Assembly: GCA_947455285.1 (NCBI GenBank)
Contig: CANGOK010000168.1
Coordinates: forward strand, 1-7,345
Reading direction: 5' to 3'
DNA from: Beijerinckiaceae bacterium
GTDB taxonomy: Bacteria > Pseudomonadota > Alphaproteobacteria > Rhizobiales > Beijerinckiaceae
DNA length: 7,345 nucleotides
Shown: positions 1 through 5,499 of the stretch, piece after piece
Numbering within the stretch: the stretch's first letter is position 1
Layout: every line of letters starts with the position of its first letter
The notes under the pieces: model-generated
Database searches by the model: none
Told to the model about the DNA's origin: nothing
Seen by the model: the letters and a program-made list of their open reading frames with translations, nothing else
Made by a program: the position numbers and the translations under genes

Positions 1-1212
1 GAGAACGCCTATCGCGGCGGCTCGGGCGAAGTGCATGTGCGTTGGAGCGGACGGGCCGACCCGCTCTTCGACGCATGGACGCAGGCGGGCAAGGCCGCCG
101 GCTTCCGCGAAAATGAAGATTTCAACGGCGCCACGACCGAGGGCTTCGGCCTCATCCAGCAGACCATCAAGAACGGCAAGCGCCATTCAGCCGCGCGGGC
201 GCATCTGCACCCCGCCCTCTCGCGACCCAACCTCAGCCTTGAGGTGAAAGCCCATGCGACGCGCATTCTCTTTGAAGGCACGCGGGCCGTGGGCGTCGAA
301 TATCGCAAGGATGATCTCACCCACCGCGTTTACGCGGAAAAAGAGGTCATCATCTCCTCTGGCGCATTCAATGCGCCGCAACTGCTCATGCTCTCTGGCA
401 TAGGGCCCGACGCCCATCTGCGCGAACATGGAATCGAGACCCTCGTCGATCTGCCGGTAGGGACCAATCTGCAAGATCATCTGGCGGCATGGTTCTCATG
501 GGCGCGCAACAGCCCCGGCCATTTCCAGCAACTGATGCGTTTCGACCGCATGGCTCTCGCCATGATTCAGGCCTGGTTCTTCGGCACGGGACCGGCGACC
601 GATGTGCCGGGCAGCCTCTTCGCCTTCATCAAGACGGACGCCTCGCTCGAATATCCCGATATGGAGCTCATCTTCCGGGGCACGGCGGCCAATGCGCATA
701 TGTGGATGCCGGGGATCAAGGCGCCCTTCGAAGACGCCTTCGCCATCCGCCCCGCGCTCATGCGCCAGAAGAGCCGTGGCGAGGTTTTGCTGCGCTCGGC
801 CGATCCCTTCGACAAGCCGCGCATCCACTATAATTTCCTCACCCATCCCGATGACCTCAAGACGATCATCAAGGGAACGCGGCTGGCGCTGGAAGTCTCG
901 AACCAACAGCAGATGGCGCAGTTCAAGGGACGACCGATCGGCCCGCCGCCGGTGAAGAGCGATGCGGATATCGAGGAATGGTTCCGCAAGACCGCGATCA
1001 CCGTCCATCACCCCTGCGGCACCTGCCCCATCGGCCCGGTGCTTGATCCGCAGTTGCGGGTGCATGGAACGCAGGGCCTGCGGGTCGTCGACGCCTCAGC
1101 CATGCCCAGCATCGTCGGCGCCCATATCAACGCCGCCGTGCTGATGATCGCGGAGCGCGGTGCGGACTTCATCCGTGGCCACGCGCCGCTTCCGCCTGCA
1201 GTGGGAGTGTGA
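1..1212 (+). CDS. GMC-family FAD-dependent alcohol dehydrogenase (5' partial)
   Basis: The reading frame is open from base 1, so the gene begins upstream. About 403 residues are present, against roughly 530-560 in the family, so the N-terminal FAD-binding GxGxxG region is missing from the window. The second GMC signature is visible as GAFNAPQLLMLSGIG, with Ala where Ser/Thr is usual. The C-terminal catalytic region reads HHPCGTCPIG, then GLRVVDASAMP and AHINAAVLMIAERGADFI. By family alignment the catalytic pair is the second His of HHP (codon 1009-1011) and the Asn of HINAA (codon 1129-1131), a His/Asn pair as in choline oxidase and dehydrogenase. Members oxidise primary alcohols with FAD and pass electrons to a quinone, cytochrome or oxygen; the substrate here cannot be assigned. 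It converges on the decarboxylase genes with 9 bp between the stop codons, so it is not in their operon. The family call is firm, the substrate open. Confidence 0.93.
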   Translation, partial: ENAYRGGSGEVHVRWSGRADPLFDAWTQAGKAAGFRENEDFNGATTEGFGLIQQTIKNGKRHSAARAHLHPALSRPNLSLEVKAHATRILFEGTRAVGVEYRKDDLTHRVYAEKEVIISSGAFNAPQLLMLSGIGPDAHLREHGIETLVDLPVGTNLQDHLAAWFSWARNSPGHFQQLMRFDRMALAMIQAWFFGTGPATDVPGSLFAFIKTDASLEYPDMELIFRGTAANAHMWMPGIKAPFEDAFAIRPALMRQKSRGEVLLRSADPFDKPRIHYNFLTHPDDLKTIIKGTRLALEVSNQQQMAQFKGRPIGPPPVKSDADIEEWFRKTAITVHHPCGTCPIGPVLDPQLRVHGTQGLRVVDASAMPSIVGAHINAAVLMIAERGADFIRGHAPLPPAVGV

Positions 1213-1231
1213 GGGGGTCGATCAGACCCCC
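1213..1231. terminator. Stem-loop between convergent genes, possible bidirectional terminator
   Basis: GGGGGTC (1213-1219) and GACCCCC (1225-1231) form a perfect 7-bp stem with a 5-nt loop. It starts at the base after the GMC stop codon and overlaps the last codons and stop of the convergent decarboxylase beta gene. The position suits a shared terminator for both strands. Neither side has a run of T after the stem, so it is not a classical intrinsic terminator and may only stabilise 3' ends. Confidence 0.4.
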
Positions 1232-1785
1232 AGCGCCTCGCGCATACGCTGGCGACGCTCTTCCTTATACATGTCATCGTATTTGCGCGGACCCATCGGG
1301 CCCTGCTCGATGACCATCTCCACGAAGATCGGGCCTTCCTCGGAGAGGATCGCCGGCAGCTGGGCCTCGAACTCTTCCAGAGTCTCGATGCGGCGCACAT
1401 TGGCGATGCCGCCCGCCTTCGCCATGGCGCAGAAATCAACCTTGGGATTGGGCAGGGGATGGCCGCCATTGGCCTCATAGCTGCCGTTGCAAAACACCAT
1501 GTGCACGAGGTTCGTCGGCGCCGCGGCGCCGACGGTGACGAGGGTGCCTAGGTTCATGAGAAGGCTGCCGTCGCCATCAAGCACGATCACGCGACGCTCG
1601 GGACGCGCCAGCGCAAGGCCGATGCCGTGCGAGGAGGCGAGGCCCATGGCGCCGAAGGAATAATAGTTCAGCGCGCGGTCGCTCATCTCGACCCATTCGG
1701 AAGCGGCCGAATAGGTCGCGACGACGATCTCGTCGTCGGTCAGGCGGGCGGCGAGAGCCTCAAGGCATTTTGTCCGGTTCATCAT
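1222..1785 (-). CDS. Thiamine-diphosphate decarboxylase, beta (TPP-binding) subunit, sulfopyruvate/phosphonopyruvate decarboxylase type
   Basis: This 187-residue protein matches the C-terminal, cofactor-binding domain of thiamine-diphosphate enzymes. The binding motif starts at GDG, residues 71-73 (in VLDGDGSLLMN), and closes at Asn100 (in FCNGSYE); Asp72 and Asn100 are the expected Mg2+/diphosphate ligands. The YYSFGAMGLASSHGIGLALA stretch before it is typical of the domain. It is the size of a stand-alone subunit such as ComE and lacks the N-terminal half, which the adjacent upstream gene supplies. The ATG at 1785 is chosen because GGAG lies 9 nt upstream; the longer frame to 1899 would run deep into the alpha gene. 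The gap to the alpha stop is 16 bp, so the two are co-transcribed. The expected reaction is non-oxidative decarboxylation of a 2-oxo acid to an aldehyde. Sulfopyruvate, phosphonopyruvate or another acid cannot be distinguished by eye. Confidence 0.88.
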   Translation of the reverse strand: MMNRTKCLEALAARLTDDEIVVATYSAASEWVEMSDRALNYYSFGAMGLASSHGIGLALARPERRVIVLDGDGSLLMNLGTLVTVGAAAPTNLVHMVFCNGSYEANGGHPLPNPKVDFCAMAKAGGIANVRRIETLEEFEAQLPAILSEEGPIFVEMVIEQGPMGPRKYDDMYKEERRQRMREALGV

Positions 1786-1794
1786 ATTGAAAAT

Positions 1795-1798
1795 CTCC
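1795..1798 (-). promoter_or_regulatory. Ribosome binding site deciding the beta-subunit start
   Basis: GGAG on the minus strand sits 9 nt before the first of two consecutive ATG codons (1785 and 1782), inside the 16-bp gap after the alpha-subunit stop. It supports a start at 1785 rather than the longer frame that overlaps the alpha gene. Confidence 0.7.
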
Positions 1799-1801
1799 GG
1801 T

Positions 1802-2326
1802 TCAAACGGGCTTGCGGCCGACGAGCATGGCGACGGGATGCTTATTTTCATAAGCGCGGCGGATCGCGGGCGCGACCACGGCGACGTCCTCATCCGCATC
1901 GATATAGTGGCGCTCGATGCCCATCACATCGAGAAGCGGCTCGATGATGCGCAGGCCGAACTTCTTCGACTCCTGCGGCGGCACGCCCACCTCCTTGCTG
2001 AGCAGACCGATCATCATGCACATCGGCATGTTGTGCTCGCAGGCGATCGCGCGGATGGCGTTCATCGAATAGAGAAAGCCGGTGTACTGGATGAGGATCA
2101 GCGCGCGCTTGGCGCCATAAGTCAGCCCGGCGGCGATGCCGAAGGCCTCATCTTCCTTGCAGGTGCGGATCAGCTTGAAATCGGGGTCGTTGCGGATGGG
2201 CGTCAAGAGTCCGCCTGCGGTGTGAATGTCCGGCACGGAGAGAACGTGGCTCACCCCTGCTTCCTTCACCGCCTTGATGATCGGCGCTCCATGCAGAACA
2301 CCCGTCGCGTTTACAGGCGCATTCAT
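1802..2326 (-). CDS. Thiamine-diphosphate decarboxylase, alpha (pyrimidine-binding) subunit, sulfopyruvate/phosphonopyruvate decarboxylase type
   Basis: This 174-residue protein matches the N-terminal pyrimidine-binding domain of thiamine-diphosphate decarboxylases. Residues 16-41 (IIKAVKEAGVSHVLSVPD and following) give the first strand-helix unit. The stretch CKEDEAFGIAAGLTYGAKRA carries the glutamate that activates the thiamine N1', best aligned as Glu58. IQYTGFLYSMNAIRAIACEHNMPMCMMIGL corresponds to the QNSG..N region of phosphonopyruvate decarboxylase. Length and split architecture match ComD, the alpha chain of sulfopyruvate decarboxylase. The start has a strong GGGGAGG 7 nt upstream (2334-2340). 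The active site of such enzymes forms between an alpha and a beta chain, so this gene and the next should act as one enzyme. The 91-bp space to frmA upstream contains a hairpin. Substrate is unassigned: no sulfolactate or phosphonate gene (slcD, xsc, suyAB, pepM) lies in the window. Confidence 0.87.
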   Translation of the reverse strand: MNAPVNATGVLHGAPIIKAVKEAGVSHVLSVPDIHTAGGLLTPIRNDPDFKLIRTCKEDEAFGIAAGLTYGAKRALILIQYTGFLYSMNAIRAIACEHNMPMCMMIGLLSKEVGVPPQESKKFGLRIIEPLLDVMGIERHYIDADEDVAVVAPAIRRAYENKHPVAMLVGRKPV

Positions 2327-2378
2327 TCGTCATCCTCCCCTGTTGGGGCCAAGAAAACAGATTTGCGCCGCCATGTCA

Positions 2379-2408
2379 CGCGCCCGCCGGTTGAACCAAG
2401 CGGGCGCG
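2379..2408 (-). terminator. Strong GC hairpin between frmA and the decarboxylase genes
   Basis: CGCGCCCGC (2379-2387) and GCGGGCGCG (2400-2408) form a perfect 9-bp stem around a 12-nt loop, which itself holds a GGT/ACC pairing. It begins about 10 bp past the frmA stop on the minus strand. No T-run follows directly; the nearest, TGTTTTCTT, starts about 20 nt beyond the stem. It may be a leaky terminator, a processing site that sets frmA against decarboxylase expression, or a 3'-end stabiliser. Confidence 0.45.
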
Positions 2409-2417
2409 GGGGAGTGC

Positions 2418-3527
2418 CTAGAATTCAACAACGGTTCGGATCGACTTGCCTTCGTGCATCAGATCGAAGCCTTCGTTGATGCGCTCGAGCGGCAGTTTGT
2501 GGGTGATGAGATCGTCAATATTGATCCGCCCTTCCATGTACCAGTCGACGATGCGCGGCACATCGGTGCGCCCGCGCGCGCCGCCGAAGGCCGACCCCTT
2601 CCAGACGCGCCCGGTGACGAGCTGGAACGGCCGGGTGGAGATCTCGGCCCCTGATGGTGCGACGCCGATGATGATGGACTGGCCCCATCCACGATGCGCG
2701 CATTCGAGCGCCTGACGCATGACAGTCACATTGCCGGTGCAGTCAAAGGTGTAGTCAGCGCCGCCGCCGGTGAGGTCCACAAGGTAAGGCACGAGGTCGC
2801 CGCCAACCTCCGTGGGGTTCACGAAATGGGTCATGCCGAATTTCTCGGCCATGGCCTTCTTGCCCGGATTGATGTCGACGCCGACGATCTGCTCCGCGCC
2901 GATCATGCGCAGGCCCTGAATGACGTTCAATCCGATGCCGCCAAGGCCGAAAACGACCGCCCTGCAGCCCGTTTCCGCCTTCGCGGTCCAGATCACCGCG
3001 CCGATGCCCGTCGTGACGCCGCAGCCGATGTAGCAGACCTTGTCGAAGGGCGCGTCCTCGCGGATTTTGGCGAGCGCGATCTCGGGAACGACGATGAAGT
3101 TCGAGAAGGTGGAGGCGCCCATATAGTGCAGCACCGGGTCGCTGTCGCAGCGGAAGCGGCTCGTGCCGTCGGGCATCACACCCTTGCCCTGGGTGGCCCT
3201 GATCGCCGTGCAGAGGTTGGTCTTGCGCGAAAGGCAGCTTTTGCACTCGCGGCACTCGGGCGTGTAAAGCGGGATGACATGATCGCCCTTCTTGAGGGAG
3301 CGCACGCCCGCGCCCACATCCACCACGACGCCAGCGCCCTCATGGCCGAGAACGCAGGGGAAGAGCCCCTCCGGGTCCGCGCCCGAGAGCGTGTAATAAT
3401 CGGTGTGGCAAATGCCCGTCGCCTTGATCTCGACCAGCACTTCGCCCGCCTTCGGCCCTTCGAGGTCGAGCTCGACGATTTCAAGCGGCTTTTTGGCGGC
3501 GAAGGCGACGGCGGCGCGGGTTTTCAT
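2418..3527 (-). CDS. frmA: Class III alcohol dehydrogenase / S-(hydroxymethyl)glutathione dehydrogenase
   Basis: This 369-residue zinc- and NAD-dependent medium-chain dehydrogenase oxidises S-hydroxymethylglutathione (formaldehyde plus glutathione) to S-formylglutathione; the family also acts on long-chain alcohols and reduces S-nitrosoglutathione. Catalytic zinc ligands are Cys40 (GICHTDYY), His62-Glu63 (LGHEGAG) and Cys169 (YIGCGVTTG). Structural zinc ligands are Cys92, Cys95, Cys98 and Cys106. The Rossmann motif GLGGIG is at 194-199. The stretch IRATQGKGVMPDGTSRF is a class III hallmark, and Arg110 aligns with the arginine that contacts the glutathione carboxylate. The start at 3527 has AAGGAG 7 nt upstream and gives the family length; an in-frame ATG at 3605 would add 26 unrelated residues. 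It is divergent from the zinc importer operon and shares its control region, which matters because each subunit binds two zinc ions. No frmR or S-formylglutathione hydrolase gene is in the window. Confidence 0.95.
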   Translation of the reverse strand: MKTRAAVAFAAKKPLEIVELDLEGPKAGEVLVEIKATGICHTDYYTLSGADPEGLFPCVLGHEGAGVVVDVGAGVRSLKKGDHVIPLYTPECRECKSCLSRKTNLCTAIRATQGKGVMPDGTSRFRCDSDPVLHYMGASTFSNFIVVPEIALAKIREDAPFDKVCYIGCGVTTGIGAVIWTAKAETGCRAVVFGLGGIGLNVIQGLRMIGAEQIVGVDINPGKKAMAEKFGMTHFVNPTEVGGDLVPYLVDLTGGGADYTFDCTGNVTVMRQALECAHRGWGQSIIIGVAPSGAEISTRPFQLVTGRVWKGSAFGGARGRTDVPRIVDWYMEGRINIDDLITHKLPLERINEGFDLMHEGKSIRTVVEF

Positions 3528-3534
3528 GGGCAAA

Positions 3535-3540
3535 CTCCTT
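3535..3540 (-). promoter_or_regulatory. Ribosome binding site of frmA
   Basis: AAGGAG on the minus strand lies 7 nt before the ATG at 3527. It fixes the frmA start and argues against the in-frame ATG at 3605. Confidence 0.75.
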
Positions 3541-3572
3541 GAATCCAAAATAAGCGGCGAACCGATCAGGGC

Positions 3573-3599
3573 AACATAACAGACCCGCCCAAAGGTCAA
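3573..3599 (-). promoter_or_regulatory. Candidate frmA promoter
   Basis: On the minus strand, TTGACC (3599-3594) and TATGTT (3578-3573) resemble -35 and -10 hexamers, but the 15-bp spacer is short. It would start transcription about 40 nt before the frmA ATG. A second possibility is a start from the A/T-rich Zur palindrome 97 bp upstream of the ATG, which also reads as a -10-like element on this strand. The call is weak. Confidence 0.25.
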
Positions 3600-3606
3600 A
3601 GGCATC

Positions 3607-3633
3607 TGGACGGGGCAAACTCGATGTTATAAT
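3607..3633 (+). promoter_or_regulatory. Candidate promoter of the zinc importer operon
   Basis: A perfect TATAAT lies at 3628-3633, inside the Zur palindrome. The best -35 candidate is TGGACG (3607-3612), 4 of 6 matches to TTGACA, with a 15-bp spacer. Transcription would begin near 3640, leaving a leader of about 25 nt before the ATG at 3665. A bound repressor would cover the -10 element, the expected layout for Zur control. Confidence 0.55.
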
Positions 3634-3640
3634 ATAACAT
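3624..3640. promoter_or_regulatory. Zur box (zinc uptake regulator operator)
   Basis: ATGTTATA-A-TATAACAT is a perfect 17-bp inverted repeat with 8-bp arms and one central base. It matches the core of the proteobacterial Zur operator consensus as I recall it from the gammaproteobacterial znu promoters. It is the only site of its kind I see in the window, lies 24 bp upstream of the first gene of the zinc operon, and covers its TATAAT. Zinc-loaded Zur would repress the operon, and zinc starvation would release it. As the site also lies 96 bp upstream of the divergent frmA start, it could influence that gene as well. Confidence 0.9.
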
Positions 3641-3664
3641 TACTTAGTTCTCGAGTATCCGCCC

Positions 3665-3880
3665 ATGGGCGACGCGCCCCACCTTCACCAGCACGATCAC
3701 GCGCATGAGCATGGCCACACCCACGACCATGAGCACGCGCATGAGCATGAGCATTTCGTTCGGGCAGCACGCCCGCCCGCCTCGCTTCTGCGCATGTCGG
3801 CGCCCGAGCGGCTGACGGTCGCGGCCGGGGCTGTGGCGGCCATCTGGCTTGGCGTGTTTTGGGCGATCGGCCTGCCATGA
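3665..3880 (+). CDS. Small His-rich single-pass membrane protein, first gene of the zinc importer operon
   Basis: I do not recognise this 71-residue protein as a named family. Residues 6-30 carry histidine at every even position (13 His), alternating with mostly Asp, Glu and Ala, so in an extended strand all imidazoles would face one side. A linker with Arg33, Arg36, Arg43 and Arg49 follows, then one hydrophobic helix (about 50-70) ending at the C-terminal Pro71. The positive-inside rule places the His tail in the cytoplasm. Its reality is supported by its place 24 bp after the Zur box and by an ATGA overlap of its stop with the next start, which suggests translational coupling. The ATG at 3665 has no strong Shine-Dalgarno, only GAG 9 nt upstream, and no better start exists in frame. 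Inferred role: zinc binding at the membrane, buffering or handing over metal as it enters. It is not CbtB, whose His residues follow the helix. Confidence 0.8.
   Translation: MGDAPHLHQHDHAHEHGHTHDHEHAHEHEHFVRAARPPASLLRMSAPERLTVAAGAVAAIWLGVFWAIGLP
3698..3749 (+). repeat. Internal direct repeat in the His-rich coding region
   Basis: The 16-mer CACGCGCATGAGCATG occurs at 3698-3713 and again at 3734-3749, exactly 36 bp (12 codons) apart. It encodes the His-Ala-His-Glu-His unit at residues 12-16 and 24-28. The identity includes synonymous positions, which suggests the His tail grew by in-frame duplication and could vary in length between strains. Confidence 0.75.
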
Positions 3881-4617
3881 CCATCGCCCTGCGCTTCAAC
3901 AATCTCACGCTCGGCTATGACCGCCATCCGGCGGTGCATCATCTCGACGGCGTGGTGGAGAGCGGCGACCTGCTCGCGGTCTGCGGCCCCAATGGGGCGG
4001 GCAAATCCACCCTGCTGAAGGCCATCGCCGGGGCGATCCAGCCGCTCGGCGGTGAGGTGGAGCGGCTCGCCTGCAAGGCCCGCGACATCGCCTATCTGCC
4101 GCAGGCGGCGGAAATCGACCGCTCCTTCCCCATCAATGTGTTCGACCTCGTCTCCATGGGCTTCTGGCGCAGCGCTGGCCTCTTCGGCGGCCTCAGCCGC
4201 GCCAAGGAAGCCCGGGTCTATGACGCCATCGCCTCAGTCGGTCTGACTGGCCTTGAGGACCGCCCCATCGGCACCCTCTCGGGCGGGCAGACACAGCGCA
4301 TGCTCTTCGCGCGCCTCCTCTTGCAGGATGCGCCCGTGATCCTGCTCGACGAGCCCTTCACCGCGCTCGACAGCAAGACAACGGCTGATCTTCTCGAAGT
4401 CGTCGCCCGCTGGCATGGCGAGAAGCGGACAGTGGTGGCCGTGCTGCATGACGACGAGATTATTCGCCGCTGCTTCCCCAAGGCCCTGCTGCTGGCGCGC
4501 GAGCCCGTGGCATGGGGCGAGACGGCGCAGGTGCTGGGCGCCGAAAACCTGCTGCGCGCCCGGCGCATGGTCGAAGCCTTCGACCGGGAAGCCCATGAAT
4601 GCGAGCGGGTGGCCTGA
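3877..4617 (+). CDS. aztA: Zinc ABC transporter ATP-binding protein (AztA/ZnuC type)
   Basis: This is the 246-residue cytoplasmic ATPase that drives zinc import through the permease encoded next. It has the full ABC set: Walker A GPNGAGKST at 37-45, Q-loop YLPQ at 73-76, signature LSGGQ at 134-138, Walker B VILLDE at 154-159 and H-loop His191 (VLHDD). The opening LTLGYDRHPAVHHL and the stretch AAEIDRSFPINVFDLVSMGFW resemble AztA-type ATPases more than E. coli ZnuC, judged from memory. There is no His-rich C-terminal extension. The start at 3877 is chosen for the ATGA overlap with the upstream gene's stop; an in-frame ATG at 3859 would overlap it further and has no better ribosome site. No Shine-Dalgarno is evident, consistent with coupling. 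Manganese import is the main alternative, but the Zur box argues for zinc. Confidence 0.93.
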   Translation: MTIALRFNNLTLGYDRHPAVHHLDGVVESGDLLAVCGPNGAGKSTLLKAIAGAIQPLGGEVERLACKARDIAYLPQAAEIDRSFPINVFDLVSMGFWRSAGLFGGLSRAKEARVYDAIASVGLTGLEDRPIGTLSGGQTQRMLFARLLLQDAPVILLDEPFTALDSKTTADLLEVVARWHGEKRTVVAVLHDDEIIRRCFPKALLLAREPVAWGETAQVLGAENLLRARRMVEAFDREAHECERVA

Positions 4618-4621
4618 CCTG

Positions 4622-5497
4622 ATGAGCGCCCTCTACGACCTCCTCTTCGCTCCCTTCGCAGACTTCGAATTCATGCGCCGCGCGCTGGTGGGCGCCATGG
4701 CTCTGGCGCTGGCGGGGGCCCCCGTCGGCGTCTTCCTGATCCTGCGGCGCATGTCGCTCACCGGCGACGCCATGGCCCATGCGATTCTGCCGGGCGCGGC
4801 CATCGGCTATCTGATCGCAGGCCTTTCGCTCGGCGCCATGACGGCGGGTGGCATGATCGCAGGCTTCGTCGTCGCCATCGCCTCGGGCGCGGTGGCGCGG
4901 GCGACCGCCCTGCGCGAGGACGCCTCGCTCGCAGCTTTCTACCTGATCTCGCTGGCGCTGGGCGTCACCATCGTCTCCCTCAAGGGATCAAACGTCGATC
5001 TCATGCATGTGCTCTTCGGGAATGTGCTGGCGCTTGATGACGCGACCCTGCTGCTGCTCGCCGCCATCGCCAGCCTGACCCTTCTTGGCCTTGCGGCGCT
5101 CTACCGGCCGCTCGTGATGGAGACCGTCGATCCCCTGTTTCTCGCCAGCGTCAGCCGCGCGGGCGCCCCGGCGCAGCTAATTTTCCTTGGCATCGTGGTG
5201 ATGAACCTCGTAGCGGGCTTCCACGCGCTGGGCACGCTCATGGCGGTCGGGCTCATGATGCTGCCCGCCGCCGCCGCGCGTTTCTGGAGCGCCGACATCA
5301 GCGCCATGGTGGCGATATCAGCGGGCTTCGGCCTCGCCTCGACCTATCTCGGCCTCACGCTTTCCTATCATTCGGGCGCCCCGTCAGGACCTGCGGTGAT
5401 CCTGATGGCGGGCGCGATCTACCTTGTCTCGATGGTTCTGGGCCGGGCGGGCGGCCTCATCCGCCTGCTGCGTCCGCGCCATCATCTCGAGGCGTAA
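4622..5497 (+). CDS. aztB: Zinc ABC transporter permease (AztB/ZnuB type)
   Basis: This 291-residue inner-membrane protein of the ABC-3 metal permease family forms the zinc channel as a homodimer. Hydrophobic segments suggest eight or nine helices. The conserved loop RRMSLTGDAMAHAILPGAAIGYL (about residues 44-66) is the family's cytoplasmic signature region, and FHALGTLMAVGLMMLPAAAARFW is a second conserved stretch. The ATG at 4622, five bases after the aztA stop, gives the usual N-terminus (MSALYDLLFAPF, then the first helix). Earlier in-frame ATGs, including one at 4595, lie inside aztA and would add residues without helix character. A weak GGTGG precedes it. Near-contact with both neighbours shows one operon. 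Confidence 0.93.
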   Translation: MSALYDLLFAPFADFEFMRRALVGAMALALAGAPVGVFLILRRMSLTGDAMAHAILPGAAIGYLIAGLSLGAMTAGGMIAGFVVAIASGAVARATALREDASLAAFYLISLALGVTIVSLKGSNVDLMHVLFGNVLALDDATLLLLAAIASLTLLGLAALYRPLVMETVDPLFLASVSRAGAPAQLIFLGIVVMNLVAGFHALGTLMAVGLMMLPAAAARFWSADISAMVAISAGFGLASTYLGLTLSYHSGAPSGPAVILMAGAIYLVSMVLGRAGGLIRLLRPRHHLEA

Positions 5498-5499
5498 CC

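Noticed and set aside
496..1065. Open frame of 189 codons on the minus strand opposite the GMC gene
   Set aside because: Antisense shadow of a conserved enzyme, with no domain or ribosome site.
1786..1899. Longer N-terminus for the decarboxylase beta chain starting at 1899
   Set aside because: It would overlap the alpha gene by almost 100 bp, while GGAG directly before 1785 gives a normal subunit length.
1787..2479. Open frame of 230 codons on the plus strand across the alpha gene, the gap and the frmA 3' end
   Set aside because: It spans two real minus-strand genes and their gap, and its composition is that of an antisense frame.
2694..3542. Open frame of 282 codons on the plus strand opposite frmA
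   Set aside because: It mirrors frmA, which has full zinc and NAD motifs. Its product is an Ala/Arg/Asp/His-rich antisense composition typical of GC-rich shadows, with no recognisable domain.
3573..3582. Second Zur half-site (ATAACA) near the candidate frmA promoter
   Set aside because: There is no matching TGTTAT arm at the right spacing, so it is only a chance half-site.
3528..3605. Longer N-terminus for frmA starting at 3605
   Set aside because: AAGGAG 7 nt before 3527 and the family length of about 369 residues favour the shorter start; the extension has no similarity to the family.
3665..3754. His-codon leader peptide acting as a histidine attenuator, as in his operons
   Set aside because: The His codons alternate with others, the frame continues into a membrane helix and ends in the aztA start, and I see no terminator/antiterminator pair. 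The downstream genes are zinc transport, not histidine synthesis.
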